From NCBI GenBank assembly GCA_964410105.1, contig CAYPFY010000006.1:62001-126000 (forward strand): a stretch of 64,000 nucleotides of DNA, in the 5' to 3' direction. A program made the translations under genes and the position numbers. Numbering within the stretch: the stretch's first letter is position 1; each line of letters begins with the position of its first letter. The notes beneath the pieces are model-generated. The model had not been told where the DNA came from, did no database searches, and saw only the letters and a program-made list of their open reading frames with translations. This document shows positions 1-9,143 of this stretch, in pieces. The stretch comes from CAYPFY01 sp964410105 (GTDB lineage: Bacteria; Bacteroidota; Ignavibacteria; UBA10030; SZUA-254).

Positions 1-51
1 TCGACATTCGCGCGCGAAGCTGACCGATATATAAGCCAGTTCTCCGCATAA
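1..51 (+). CDS. possible C-terminal tail of an upstream gene (partial)
   Basis: Frame 1 is open from the window edge to a TAA at 49-51 and would encode 16 residues ending READRYISQFSA. Nothing in it is diagnostic. It is reported only because a same-strand gene would be expected to end near here ahead of the MATE gene; an open frame this short can also occur by chance. Confidence 0.2.
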   Translation, partial: STFAREADRYISQFSA

Positions 52-67
52 GCCGCGCGATGACCAT

Positions 68-97
68 AAACCCGTTCTGCGCCGAAGGAATGGGTTT
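68..97. other. 10-bp inverted repeat
   Basis: AAACCCGTTC (68-77) pairs with GAATGGGTTT (88-97) with one G-T wobble around a 10-nt loop. No T tract follows on the + strand, while a short T run follows on the minus strand. It may be a weak terminator for the gene left of the window or a leader hairpin for the MATE gene. Nothing else was recognised in 1-138. Confidence 0.3.
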
Positions 98-138
98 GCC
101 AAAAACTCCGCCAGGACGCGAGGCCGGATTCTTCAGAC

Positions 139-1485
139 ATGCTGGGCATTAACAAGAATCTCTCGCGCCAGATCTGGGCCATCGCAGCTCCGGCAATCGC
201 CGGACTTTCCTCCCAGATGATCGTCTCAATCGTGAATACCGCGATGGTCGGAAGACTTGAGAACACGCAGGTCCAGCTCGCCGCCATGGGACTCGGATTC
301 CTCGGTACCTGGGCCATCACGAGCCTTTTCTCCAGCCTCAGCACAGGCACACATGTGCTTGTCGCGCGCCGGCACGGCGCCGCCGACCCTACCGGCGTGG
401 GCGAGGTGCTGAATAATTCTCTGCTGATTTGCTTTATTCTCGGTGTCATTTTTGCGGGCATCGGCTATTTTTCGTCCTACGCGATAATCGATTTCTTTTC
501 GAAAGACCCCGCAGTGACGCGGGCCGGCGCCGCCTACATGAAGTACCAGTTCCTCGGCCTGCCGTTTTTTCTCCTTATCGTGTCTTACAGGGGTTTTTTT
601 TTCGGCATTGGTCATACAAAGGTTTTTCTCGCCTCCGCCATCGTCATCAATCTGTGCAATATCTTCTTCAACTATGTTCTCATTTTCGGCTCCTTCGGCC
701 TGCCGAGGATGGAGCTCGCCGGCGCAGGACTTGGCTCTTCTCTCAGCATGGTCGTAGGATGGCTTTTTTTCCTCCTTGTAACATTTACAAGAAGTTATCG
801 AAAACAGTATAGGTATTTCTCACATTTTAGGATTTCGAAGGATGTCATCTCCCAGATCGTTAAGATCTCCGTCCCGGTCTCCCTCCAGAACATCCTTATT
901 CTGCTCGGATTTCTGGTCTTTGTTGCTATCACAGGGATTATCGGTACAGTAGCCCAGGCAGCGACAAACGTGGTAATCAATTCACTCTTCATCTCCCTCA
1001 TGCCCTGCTTTGGGTTCGGGATCGCCGCACAAACCCTGGTCGGACAATCGCTCGGAAAGGGGAGCAGGCGCCTCGCCCATGCCTATGGGTATGAAACGGC
1101 CAAGCTCGGCACCTACTTTACGATCCTGATCGGACTGATATTTGTCGTTTTCCCCGATGCGGTCATTTCCGTGATAACGACCCAGCGCGAAGTCGTCGAG
1201 GCGGCCCATGCCATTCTTCAAATAGCGGGGATCGCCCAAGTCTTCTATGGGTCCGGGATCATCTTTGCCAACGCCCTCCAGGCAGGAGGCGCAACAGTCT
1301 TTGTGATGTTTGTGGAAGTGCTGACCCACTGGATCATCTTCCTCCCGCTGACATATCTGTTCGGCGTCACTTTCGGAGGAGGCCTGAGAGGCGCCTGGCT
1401 CGCACTCCCGATTTATATCATTGCCTATACAGCGATGAATGCCCTGAAATTCAGATCGTCAAGCTGGATCCGGGTACAGCTCTGA
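139..1485 (+). CDS. MATE family efflux transporter
   Basis: A 448-residue inner-membrane protein with about 12 predicted hydrophobic segments in two homologous halves, the usual length and layout of the multidrug and toxin extrusion family, which exports cationic compounds in exchange for Na+ or H+. Typical family features are the opening LSRQIWAIAAPAIAGLSSQ, the internal MVGRLE segment, and the second-half SLMPCFGFGIAAQTLVGQ. The substrate cannot be told from sequence. The ATG follows a stretch with no obvious Shine-Dalgarno. The stop lies 7 nt before the next gene, so it may be the head gene of the signalling cluster that follows. Confidence 0.9.
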   Translation: MLGINKNLSRQIWAIAAPAIAGLSSQMIVSIVNTAMVGRLENTQVQLAAMGLGFLGTWAITSLFSSLSTGTHVLVARRHGAADPTGVGEVLNNSLLICFILGVIFAGIGYFSSYAIIDFFSKDPAVTRAGAAYMKYQFLGLPFFLLIVSYRGFFFGIGHTKVFLASAIVINLCNIFFNYVLIFGSFGLPRMELAGAGLGSSLSMVVGWLFFLLVTFTRSYRKQYRYFSHFRISKDVISQIVKISVPVSLQNILILLGFLVFVAITGIIGTVAQAATNVVINSLFISLMPCFGFGIAAQTLVGQSLGKGSRRLAHAYGYETAKLGTYFTILIGLIFVVFPDAVISVITTQREVVEAAHAILQIAGIAQVFYGSGIIFANALQAGGATVFVMFVEVLTHWIIFLPLTYLFGVTFGGGLRGAWLALPIYIIAYTAMNALKFRSSSWIRVQL

Positions 1486-1492
1486 GACTTTC

Positions 1493-3622
1493 GTGACCGC
1501 ACTCCGCACAAAACTTAAAAAAGCGATACTCCTCGGCACGGGATCCGGCCTCCTTCTGCTGGTTTTCGTGGCCGACATCATCCGGCGCACGGTGGAGTTC
1601 GACTCGGGCTGGCTCACCGTTCTGCGGGATGTGTGCGTCATAGCGGCTTTTTTTGTCTTTACCATTTTGTTCGAAAGTCTGTGGAAGCGGGAGCAGGGCC
1701 CAGCGAAAAAGCTTGGATTTGCCCTCGTCCTTTCTCTTGTCGTCATGGCAGCGTCCCTCTCCCTATTCCTGATCTCCCCGAGCGGATTTGAAGTGAAGAA
1801 TTCGGTCCTCGTCCCCCTGGGCTTCGATTCGATCCTTTGGGCGAACATCTACGGCGTGGTGCTAGGGATGACGATGCTCATAACTCTGTTGATCATCCGT
1901 GACATTCTTTTTTCAAAGAGGAGGAAGGACACGCAGCGGAATTTCCTCATTTTCCTCGGGCTTGCCCTGGCCACGGCCCTCTCTACTCTGACCTCCGGTC
2001 CCCTGGAGACGGGTACGCTGACCGCTATTCTCCTCGCGTTGTGCGTGACCGCGATGCTTGCAAATTCGTTCCGTCTCTCCTGGATAGTATACCTCTCGAA
2101 ACGGGAGAAAATATTCAGCCTTGTCTACGGCTTCCTCCTCCTCTGCATTTACATAGGATTTGACCTGGTGGTCGCGAAGGGCACAGACGTCGGCAAGGCC
2201 CTTGCCTTTTATTCGATGCCGCTCCAGTCGTTTATCGCGACGGTGAGCCTCTTTGCCACGATCTACTTCGGCATGACCTTTGTCGGCACCCTCTTCCACC
2301 TGCCGACAGCCGAGGCCTTCGACCGTAAGACGAGCGAAATCTCTTCGCTTCATAATCTGAGCCGGCTGGTCACCCAGGTATTCGACTTCAATGACCTGGT
2401 CGACTCCGTGACGACGATGACTCTGGAGGTGTGTGAGGCGAAGAGTTCATGGCTTGAAATCCTTCCGGTGAGCCCCGATGCAACCTCCTCGGGTCCGAAG
2501 GGTCTCGGCGTCTTCCGGCCCGAACTCCCTCTGGAAGCGGTCTCCCTCAAGAACATCACCGCGGAGGAGACTGAATCGATCGTCGCCTCCGACGGTCAAT
2601 CCCTGCGAAAGCTTGTCCTCTCGAGCCGGAAGCCTGTCGTTATCGACAGCGTCCGATCCGACAGGAGGACGCAGCATATTTCGGTGAAGAGTAAGTTCCA
2701 CTCCATGGCCATCGTCCCGCTCGTCTCACACGAGGCGGTGATCGGGATCCTCTATGCCACCAAGGACGTGGAGTATGGTTTCGACCGGGATGATGTCGAG
2801 GTCATTTCCGCCTTCGCCGATCAGGCGACAATCGCAATCGAGAACTCGCGCCTTATCGAGAAATCTCTTGAGCGGGAGCGTCTCATGCGGGAGATGCTGC
2901 TCGCCCAGGACATGCAGCGGAAGCTCCTGCCGCAGCAGCTTCCCGCCCTCCGCGAAGTGGACCTTGAAGCGCTCTCGACGCCCGCGTTTGAGGTCGGGGG
3001 AGACTATTACGATTTTGTCATGCTCGATGAAAACCACCTTGGGATTCTCGTCGGCGATGTTTCCGGAAAAGGAGTCTCAGCTGCATTCTACATGGCCGAA
3101 CTCAAGGGGATATTCCAGTCCCTGAGCCGCATTTACCGGGAGCCGAAGGAGTTCCTCGCCAAGGCCCACTCGACCCTCGTCGATACCATCGACAAGCGGT
3201 CCTTCATCAGCCTTATCTATTCCGTCGTGGATCTGAGGACCGGGGTCATGACCATCGCCCGGGCGGGACACTGCCCGATGCTCTTCGTGTCGGGAAGCCA
3301 TACGGAATTCATCAAGCCGACAGGACTGGGCCTCGGGATGGGGGGGCGCGAGTTTTTTGAGCAGACGATCACGCAGCAGGAGAAAAAATTCTCTTACGGC
3401 GATATGGCAGTTTTCTACACCGACGGGATCACGGAGGCTCGTTCGAAGGATGGGCCCGAATTCGGATACGAACAGTTGCAGGAGGTTCTGAGGAACGTGG
3501 GGAATGCCTCGGCGCTCGAGGTCAGGGATGCCATCATCGGCGCGGTGGACAGGCACATGAACCATGAGTCCCCGGAGGACGATCTCACGATCGTAGTCAT
3601 GAAATGGATCAAGAAACCATAA
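1493..3622 (+). CDS. membrane GAF-SpoIIE PP2C serine phosphatase
   Basis: A 709-residue sensor phosphatase starting at GTG. Residues ~10-265 hold about seven membrane segments, ~285-460 a GAF-like domain, ~465-490 a helical linker, and ~500-705 a SpoIIE/RsbU-type PP2C domain. The metal-binding PP2C motifs are visible: EVGGDYYDF, GDVSGKG and YTDGITEA. Family members dephosphorylate STAS anti-sigma-factor antagonists. The next two genes encode exactly such an antagonist and an RsbW-like kinase, so this is probably the membrane input arm of the local partner-switching module. The stimulus is unknown. Confidence 0.9.
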   Translation: MTALRTKLKKAILLGTGSGLLLLVFVADIIRRTVEFDSGWLTVLRDVCVIAAFFVFTILFESLWKREQGPAKKLGFALVLSLVVMAASLSLFLISPSGFEVKNSVLVPLGFDSILWANIYGVVLGMTMLITLLIIRDILFSKRRKDTQRNFLIFLGLALATALSTLTSGPLETGTLTAILLALCVTAMLANSFRLSWIVYLSKREKIFSLVYGFLLLCIYIGFDLVVAKGTDVGKALAFYSMPLQSFIATVSLFATIYFGMTFVGTLFHLPTAEAFDRKTSEISSLHNLSRLVTQVFDFNDLVDSVTTMTLEVCEAKSSWLEILPVSPDATSSGPKGLGVFRPELPLEAVSLKNITAEETESIVASDGQSLRKLVLSSRKPVVIDSVRSDRRTQHISVKSKFHSMAIVPLVSHEAVIGILYATKDVEYGFDRDDVEVISAFADQATIAIENSRLIEKSLERERLMREMLLAQDMQRKLLPQQLPALREVDLEALSTPAFEVGGDYYDFVMLDENHLGILVGDVSGKGVSAAFYMAELKGIFQSLSRIYREPKEFLAKAHSTLVDTIDKRSFISLIYSVVDLRTGVMTIARAGHCPMLFVSGSHTEFIKPTGLGLGMGGREFFEQTITQQEKKFSYGDMAVFYTDGITEARSKDGPEFGYEQLQEVLRNVGNASALEVRDAIIGAVDRHMNHESPEDDLTIVVMKWIKKP

Positions 3623-3635
3623 TTGCGGAGCGGGA

Positions 3636-3992
3636 ATGACAAACTTCAAAATCGACGTTCGGGAATCGAACAACATCAACGTGCTCGATCTCAAGGGCTA
3701 TCTCGACGCCCACACGGCCCCGGAGCTGGAGAACGCCTTCCAGAAACTCCTCGAGGGGAGGAAATACAGCATCGTCGTGAACTGCAAGGACCTGACCTAT
3801 ATCTCGAGCGCAGGCCTAGGAGTCTTCATGGCCTATATCGAGGATGTGAGGAAACATAACGGGGACATCAAGCTGTCGAATATGTCACCCAAGGTCTATA
3901 ACGTTTTCGATTTGCTCGGCTTCCCCCTGCTCTATGACATAACGAAAGACGAGTCGGAGGCCATCAATAAGTTCTCCTCACCCAGGAAGTGA
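3636..3992 (+). CDS. STAS-domain anti-sigma factor antagonist (RsbV/SpoIIAA-like)
   Basis: A single STAS domain of 118 residues. The conserved phosphorylation loop is seen as TYISSAGLGVFMAY, with a serine at the site that RsbW-type kinases phosphorylate in this family. In its dephosphorylated form such a protein binds the kinase and frees the kinase partner (a sigma factor or other effector). GCGGAGCGG just upstream of the ATG is a weak ribosome site. It lies 13 nt after the first phosphatase, and its stop overlaps the kinase start, which supports co-expression at fixed stoichiometry. Confidence 0.9.
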   Translation: MTNFKIDVRESNNINVLDLKGYLDAHTAPELENAFQKLLEGRKYSIVVNCKDLTYISSAGLGVFMAYIEDVRKHNGDIKLSNMSPKVYNVFDLLGFPLLYDITKDESEAINKFSSPRK

Positions 3993-4411
3993 CGACGGTG
4001 CAGCTGAAAATAAAAAGCCAGACCGAGAAGCTCCATCTGGTCCGGGATTTCATCTCGGAGGCGGCGCGAAGACAGGGGTTCGATGAAGAATCCGTGAGCA
4101 AGATCGCCCTCGCCGTCGATGAGGCCTGCACGAATGTCATAAAACATTCCTACGAATTCGCCCGGAACAAGGAGATCGAGATAAAAGTCATCGCCGGAGA
4201 CGGCCGCTTCGAGGTGGTGATCACGCATCAGGGCAAGACCTTCGATCCCGAAGCGGTGAAATCTCCCGACATGCGCGAGTACCTGAGCCACTACCGCCAT
4301 GGAGGCCTAGGGATGCACCTCATGAGGTCCCTCATGGATGCGATCGAGTACAAGACCTTTCCAGACAAGCGAAGCGAAGTCCATCTCGTGAAGCGCATGA
4401 CCAATCGCTGA
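3989..4411 (+). CDS. RsbW/SpoIIAB-like serine kinase (anti-sigma, HATPase)
   Basis: A 140-residue GHKL ATPase domain protein. The N box is visible as ALAVDEACTNVIKHSY and a glycine-rich ATP lid as HGGLGMHLMRSLMD. Such kinases phosphorylate the STAS antagonist and sequester a sigma factor or another target. The start is a GTG whose TG is shared with the upstream TGA stop (GTGA), so translation is probably coupled. No sigma factor gene lies in the window, so the output target is encoded elsewhere or is not a sigma factor. Confidence 0.9.
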   Translation: MTTVQLKIKSQTEKLHLVRDFISEAARRQGFDEESVSKIALAVDEACTNVIKHSYEFARNKEIEIKVIAGDGRFEVVITHQGKTFDPEAVKSPDMREYLSHYRHGGLGMHLMRSLMDAIEYKTFPDKRSEVHLVKRMTNR

Positions 4412-4420
4412 GGATCGGCC

Positions 4421-6145
4421 TTGCCCTCCCGCCCAGCCACATCGTCCGGCGATTCCCGCTTCGAGCTGAGCGCCTTGTTCGAGTTCAGCACGATCGTCAA
4501 CGGCACGCTCGATACGACGTTTATCCTCGGCCATTTCCTCCTGACGCTGATGGGTAAGCTGCTGTCGGTCCGGGGCGCTATCCTCCTCGAGCGATCCGCG
4601 GCAAGATTCTCCGTGGTCAATGTCAAGGGCCTTCCTGCCCATCTTGTCGGCTCCGACGTGGTCATCGAAAAGGTCCCTCGACGGTTCGTTTATTCCGACA
4701 GCGGGGACTCCGACAGATCAATCCGGTTCTTCTCCGAACATGGCCTGCGGCTTATCGTTCCCCTCCTTGCCCAGGATAAAATCGTCGGCCTGGCCGGATT
4801 TGCCCCAAGCCTTCTCCGGAAAAAGCTCACACCCAAGGAAGCCACCTACGTCCGGTCCCTGGCGAATATCGCGGCCGCGGCGGTCGAAAAAAGCCTGATC
4901 ATTGCCGAGGTAAATCAGGTGAACCGACGTCTGGACGGCAAGATACAGGAGCTGAACACGCTCTTTGAGCTCGGCAAGGAGTTCGGCTCCGTCCTCGACC
5001 GGGAACAGCTGATCAAACTGCTCATGTTTGCCGTCATGGGCCAGATCGGGGCGAACCGGTTTCTGATCTGTCTGGAGCAGAATTCTGTGATGGAGGCGGT
5101 CGCGTCTCGGCTCGATAATCCGGTGCCCGGTGACCTTTTGGCGTTTTTTCCCTCGGTGACGTCCCCTGTGAACGTGTCCTCGATGACGAGGAAGAATGAG
5201 CGGCGCTGGCAGGCCCTGCTGTCGGAATCCGGCATTCATGCCGTCATCCCCCTGCAGATTCAGAACAAAACGAAAGGGGTTCTTGCCCTCGGGGAGAAAA
5301 TGAGAGGAGGCGCATATTCGAAGGCGGACCTGGATTTTCTTTTTTCCCTGGGCAATCTCGCCATCATCTCCCTTGAAAATGCCAGGTTGTTCAATGAGGC
5401 GATCGAGAAGCAGCGCCTTGAGGACGAGCTCCTCATCGCACGAGAAATCCAGCGCGGCCTTCTTCCTTCCCATCTGCCCGCCATAGCCGGGTTCGAAATT
5501 GCCGCGACCAATATTTCTTCGAAGCAGGTGGGGGGGGATTATTACGATATCATCGAGCTCGGGAGCGACCGGTTTCTCCTTGCGATCGGAGACGTTTCGG
5601 GCAAAGGCACTCCGGCCTCACTCCTCATGGCGAATCTCCAGGCAACCATCCGCGCCCTCGTGCCTCTCGGGCTTCCTTTATCGGAGCTGACACGGCGCGT
5701 CAACGATCTTCTGTGCGAAAACACCGGTCTGGACCGATTCATCACTTTTTTCTGGGGAATGCTCGATTCGTCTCACGGGACGCTTCATTATGTGAGCGCG
5801 GGGCATAACCCCCCGATCCTGCTCCGATCCGGGGGAGAAATCGAACGGCTGGATATCGGCGGAATCATCCTCGGCATTATGAAAGCACATATACCCTACC
5901 AGGAAGGAGTGACGCGCATCGGTCCCGGGGACGTGCTCGTCATGTTCACCGATGGAATCAGTGAGGCGATGGACGCCAGGGGGGAGGAATTCGGAGAGGA
6001 GAAGCTCCTCGAAATCATCCGGAGCTGGAGGTGCAGCCCTGCAGCGTCTATTCTCACCGGGATCGTCGATGCCGTGAAGGAGCACAGCCGCAATACGTCA
6101 CAATACGACGATATTACACTCCTCGTCCTGAAATCCAACGGTTGA
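4421..6145 (+). CDS. tandem-GAF SpoIIE PP2C serine phosphatase (soluble)
   Basis: A 574-residue protein without membrane segments. Residues ~10-165 and ~180-330 look like two GAF domains, followed by a helical linker and a SpoIIE PP2C domain from ~350. PP2C motifs: QVGGDYYDIIEL, GDVSGKGTPASLLMA and FTDGISEAMD. The TTG start lies 5 nt after GAGGAT. It is the cytosolic counterpart of the membrane phosphatase three genes upstream, so two phosphatases with different inputs could converge on the same antagonist, much like RsbU/RsbP in Bacillus. That wiring is inference from gene order. Confidence 0.88.
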   Translation: MPSRPATSSGDSRFELSALFEFSTIVNGTLDTTFILGHFLLTLMGKLLSVRGAILLERSAARFSVVNVKGLPAHLVGSDVVIEKVPRRFVYSDSGDSDRSIRFFSEHGLRLIVPLLAQDKIVGLAGFAPSLLRKKLTPKEATYVRSLANIAAAAVEKSLIIAEVNQVNRRLDGKIQELNTLFELGKEFGSVLDREQLIKLLMFAVMGQIGANRFLICLEQNSVMEAVASRLDNPVPGDLLAFFPSVTSPVNVSSMTRKNERRWQALLSESGIHAVIPLQIQNKTKGVLALGEKMRGGAYSKADLDFLFSLGNLAIISLENARLFNEAIEKQRLEDELLIAREIQRGLLPSHLPAIAGFEIAATNISSKQVGGDYYDIIELGSDRFLLAIGDVSGKGTPASLLMANLQATIRALVPLGLPLSELTRRVNDLLCENTGLDRFITFFWGMLDSSHGTLHYVSAGHNPPILLRSGGEIERLDIGGIILGIMKAHIPYQEGVTRIGPGDVLVMFTDGISEAMDARGEEFGEEKLLEIIRSWRCSPAASILTGIVDAVKEHSRNTSQYDDITLLVLKSNG

Positions 6146-6176
6146 TTTTGGCCGCAAGGCTTCGTATCATTACGCA

Positions 6177-7031
6177 ATGGATACGATTCGCTCGGCGATT
6201 GAGCGCGGAACTTTCCTTCTTTCGGAGGCCGGGATCGAGAGCCCACGGCTTAATTGCGAGATTCTGCTCTCCCATGTCCGGGGATGCCGCCGGTCAGCCC
6301 TCCAGGGGGCGAGCGAAGAAAAGCTGACGCCCGAGTCCAAAGCGCTTTTTGAGTCCCTCCTTAACCGTAGGCTCTCCCAGGAACCCCTTCAGTATATCTG
6401 CGGGGAAACGGAGTTCATGGGCCTGAGATTCTTCATCGATCCCCGGGCGCTCATCCCCCGGCCGGAGACGGAACTCCTTGTTGAAGAAGTCATTTCCTCG
6501 TTTTCGCTCCGGGAACCGCTGCGCTTTCTCGATGTTGGCACAGGTTCCGGAAATGTCGCGGTCAGCCTGGCAAAATTTCTTCCTGAATGTACGGTCGATG
6601 CAATCGATATAAGCGCCGATGCGCTCGATCTGGCAACGAAGAATATTCGCCACCACGGCGTCCAGGACAGGGTGAGAACCCTCAACGCCGATATCTTCAA
6701 GAAATCGGATGGCCACTATGATGCGATTGTCTCTAATCCCCCCTACGTTTCAACCGCGGAGTACAATCTATTGCCTCGCGAGATCCGGGAGTTTGAGCCG
6801 GGAATCGCCACAACCGACCGCGCCGATGGCCTCACGTTTCATCGTCGCATCGCCGAACTCGGCCTGCGTATCCTTCGGCCAGGAGGCCGGGTCTTTCTGG
6901 AAAATGCCTACGACCAGAACGCAGATGTCGAAAAAATCTTCCACGAGGCGGGTTATGCCGACATCCGGTCTGTCAAGGATTTTGGGGGCATTCTGCGGGT
7001 CCTGAAGGCACTCCGCCCGCCTGCGGCATGA
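6177..7031 (+). CDS. prmC: peptide chain release factor N5-glutamine methyltransferase
   Basis: A 284-residue SAM-dependent methyltransferase that modifies the GGQ glutamine of RF1/RF2. The N-terminal helical PrmC domain covers ~1-75, including the RLSQEPLQYICGETEFMG segment. The Rossmann domain shows FLDVGTGSGNVAVSLA (SAM binding) and the hallmark SNPPYVS. Length is normal for the family. Its TGA overlaps the ATG of dtd by 4 nt (ATGA), so the two are probably translationally coupled. Confidence 0.95.
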   Translation: MDTIRSAIERGTFLLSEAGIESPRLNCEILLSHVRGCRRSALQGASEEKLTPESKALFESLLNRRLSQEPLQYICGETEFMGLRFFIDPRALIPRPETELLVEEVISSFSLREPLRFLDVGTGSGNVAVSLAKFLPECTVDAIDISADALDLATKNIRHHGVQDRVRTLNADIFKKSDGHYDAIVSNPPYVSTAEYNLLPREIREFEPGIATTDRADGLTFHRRIAELGLRILRPGGRVFLENAYDQNADVEKIFHEAGYADIRSVKDFGGILRVLKALRPPAA

Positions 7032-7483
7032 GGGCTCTCCTCCAGCGAGTAAAACAGGCCAGCGTGTCGGTCGCCGGGACCACGCGTGGCTCTATCGCGG
7101 CCGGGCTTCTTGTCCTCCTCGGGGTGGCGAGAGAGGATACGGAGAAAGACGCCGAATACCTGGCCCGCCGCTGCGCGAGCCTCCGAATATTCGACGACGA
7201 CAACGAAAAAATGAATCTGTCGGTGAAGGATATCAGCGGAAACGCCCTGGTGGTCTCGCAGTTCACCCTCCTCGCCGACACTCGAAAGGGGAACAGGCCC
7301 AGTTTTACAGATGCGGCTCCCCCGGAGACTGCCGAACGACTTTACGAGAAATTCGTCTCGTCCCTCCGGGGCGAGATCGGCTCCGAGAACGTGAAGACGG
7401 GAGTTTTCAGGGCGATGATGGACGTCCACCTCATAAATACCGGCCCGGTGACGGTGCTGGTGGAAAGCAAGGAGACTGTATGA
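7028..7483 (+). CDS. dtd: D-aminoacyl-tRNA deacylase
   Basis: A 151-residue DTD1-type enzyme that removes D-amino acids (and glycine) mischarged on tRNA. Both hallmark motifs are present: SQFTLLAD in the middle and NTGPVTVLVES near the C-terminus. MRALLQRVKQASVSV is the typical N-terminus. ATGA overlaps occur at both ends (with prmC and with the next gene), placing it in a quality-control oriented operon. Confidence 0.96.
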   Translation: MRALLQRVKQASVSVAGTTRGSIAAGLLVLLGVAREDTEKDAEYLARRCASLRIFDDDNEKMNLSVKDISGNALVVSQFTLLADTRKGNRPSFTDAAPPETAERLYEKFVSSLRGEIGSENVKTGVFRAMMDVHLINTGPVTVLVESKETV

Positions 7484-8217
7484 AGCTTTTTCTCTCAGTT
7501 TTTCTGTTGGTCTCTGTGTCAAGCGTCTCATTGTCCGATGCCAAGAAATTCCAGACCCAGACGACGACTAACTTCCGGCTGCGGTACGAGAAGGGCATTT
7601 CCCTCCACGATGCTCGTAAAATAGGAGAAATGCTCGAAGCCGCGTATGGAGATTATCAGAAGATTTTTAGCACGACTTTTCCCGGTACGATGGATGTGAT
7701 GATGTATTCATCCGTGGCGCGGTTCCGAACTGCCTCGCAATCCCGGGCCTTTCTCGACGCCGACTATAGGGCCGGAAAACTGTATGTGGCAGTGCCGTCA
7801 CGACTCCGTCAATCGGAAGACATGGAGCTGGCGGCTAAACGGATCGTCGCGCGGGCCTTCATGGATAGAATCTCCGCTTGCCCGGCATGGCTCGTCGAGG
7901 CCTATGCGCTCTATGCCGGACAATGCCTCACAAAATTCGGCCAGCCTGTGCGCCTCACTGTGGCCGGACTCTCAGATCTTGGCGAGGATTATTCCGTCGC
8001 AGAAAACAAGGAGGATGTCCGCGAGCTGTATGCAAAGCTTGCTTCAACCATCCAATTCCTTGTCGACCGCTTCACAAGGGAGAGGGTGGAGGAGGCTATC
8101 GTGAAATTCAAGGGGGGAGGAACCGTGGATATGGTGTTCCCTACGGTTTTCAAAGAAGGCATGCGGGACATCGAGAAAGAGTGGGTCAAGGCGCTGCGCA
8201 ATCCCATCAAGGGATGA
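7480..8217 (+). CDS. secreted peptidase-MA-like protein lacking HExxH
   Basis: A 245-residue protein with an N-terminal signal sequence (hydrophobic residues ~3-18). Its organisation resembles the small peptidase-MA-like (gluzincin) proteins: a central helix followed by PAWLVEAYALYAG, which looks like the usual P-x-W-l-x-E-G-x-A segment. The position where HExxH is expected reads RIVARAFMD, so the zinc ligands are missing and the protein is probably not an active protease. ATG overlaps the dtd stop, and its own TGA overlaps the next ATG. Function unknown; the fold suggestion is inference. Confidence 0.55.
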   Translation: MKLFLSVFLLVSVSSVSLSDAKKFQTQTTTNFRLRYEKGISLHDARKIGEMLEAAYGDYQKIFSTTFPGTMDVMMYSSVARFRTASQSRAFLDADYRAGKLYVAVPSRLRQSEDMELAAKRIVARAFMDRISACPAWLVEAYALYAGQCLTKFGQPVRLTVAGLSDLGEDYSVAENKEDVRELYAKLASTIQFLVDRFTRERVEEAIVKFKGGGTVDMVFPTVFKEGMRDIEKEWVKALRNPIKG

Positions 8218-9116
8218 CGAAGCCCCACGTTCTGCTCTTTTTCCTCGACGGGGTCGGAATCGGCCGTAAGAGACACAATCCGTTTCATGCCGCGCCGCTT
8301 CCGGCCTGGAAGGCCATCCTGGGAGGAAAGATTCCCCACCTCGGCTCCGGTTCCCGGTCGGGTCCGTCCGGCTCTATGGTTCCGATCAACGCTACGCTCG
8401 GAGTGGAGGGGCTCCCGCAGAGCGGAACTGGCCAGACGGCCCTGCTCACGGGAGTCAATGCTTCCCGGTTGATCGGCAAACATTTCGGACCCTATCCGTA
8501 CTCCACGCTGCGACCGGTTATCAAGGACGAAAATATATTTCACAAACTTGAGCGGGGGGGAAAGAAGATTTCTTATGCAAACGCCTTTCCACAGCGATAT
8601 TTTGACGTAATGAGTTCGAGGAGGATGACCGCCATAACCTTCTCGTGGCTTTCGACGGGGCGTCCGCTCAACAATTCTCAAAACCTATCTGCCGGAAAGG
8701 CATTGTCGGCCGATCTGACGAACGAAGCCTGGCCCCGTCTCGGCCATGCCGATGTCTCGCCGATCTCCCTTCGCCAGGCCGGGCATCGGCTCATCCAATT
8801 CACGCGGGAGTACGACTTTACTCTTTTTGAGTACTATTTCACCGACCACGCAGGCCATCGGCAATCGATGGAGGAAGCAGTCGGAATACTTCAGAAACTC
8901 GATATCCTGTTTGAAGCGATTCTGGAAGAATTCGATTACGAGCGTATGCTCTTCGTGCTGACGAGCGACCACGGCAACATGGAAGACCTTTCCACGAAGA
9001 GCCATACGAGAAACCCTGTTCCGCTTGCCGGGTTTGGCGCGTCCCACGGCGCGCTGACACGATCGGCGAGGACCATCGCGCACGTGACGCCTTTGCTGTT
9101 GAAGCTTCTGCTCTAA
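8214..9116 (+). CDS. alkaline phosphatase/phosphomutase superfamily metalloenzyme
   Basis: A 300-residue protein; the ATG at 8214 overlaps the preceding TGA. Superfamily metal-site motifs can be read: FFLDGVGIG (first Asp), LPQSGTGQTALLTG (the catalytic Ser/Thr region), FTDHAGH, and TSDHGNMED with a following His. This is the core seen in bisphosphoglycerate-independent phosphoglycerate mutase, phosphopentomutase and alkaline phosphatase. It is much shorter than iPGM (about 510 residues), so that name should not be used. Substrate unknown; it sits between a secreted protein and comEC. Confidence 0.75.
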   Translation: MTKPHVLLFFLDGVGIGRKRHNPFHAAPLPAWKAILGGKIPHLGSGSRSGPSGSMVPINATLGVEGLPQSGTGQTALLTGVNASRLIGKHFGPYPYSTLRPVIKDENIFHKLERGGKKISYANAFPQRYFDVMSSRRMTAITFSWLSTGRPLNNSQNLSAGKALSADLTNEAWPRLGHADVSPISLRQAGHRLIQFTREYDFTLFEYYFTDHAGHRQSMEEAVGILQKLDILFEAILEEFDYERMLFVLTSDHGNMEDLSTKSHTRNPVPLAGFGASHGALTRSARTIAHVTPLLLKLLL

Positions 9117-9143
9117 AGACATTTCGAGGGAGGTTTGCGGGAT

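Noticed and set aside
8214..9116. Calling this gene phosphoglycerate mutase (gpmI)
   Set aside because: Only the metal-site core is shared; at 300 residues it lacks the second domain of the independent mutase, so only the superfamily is supported.
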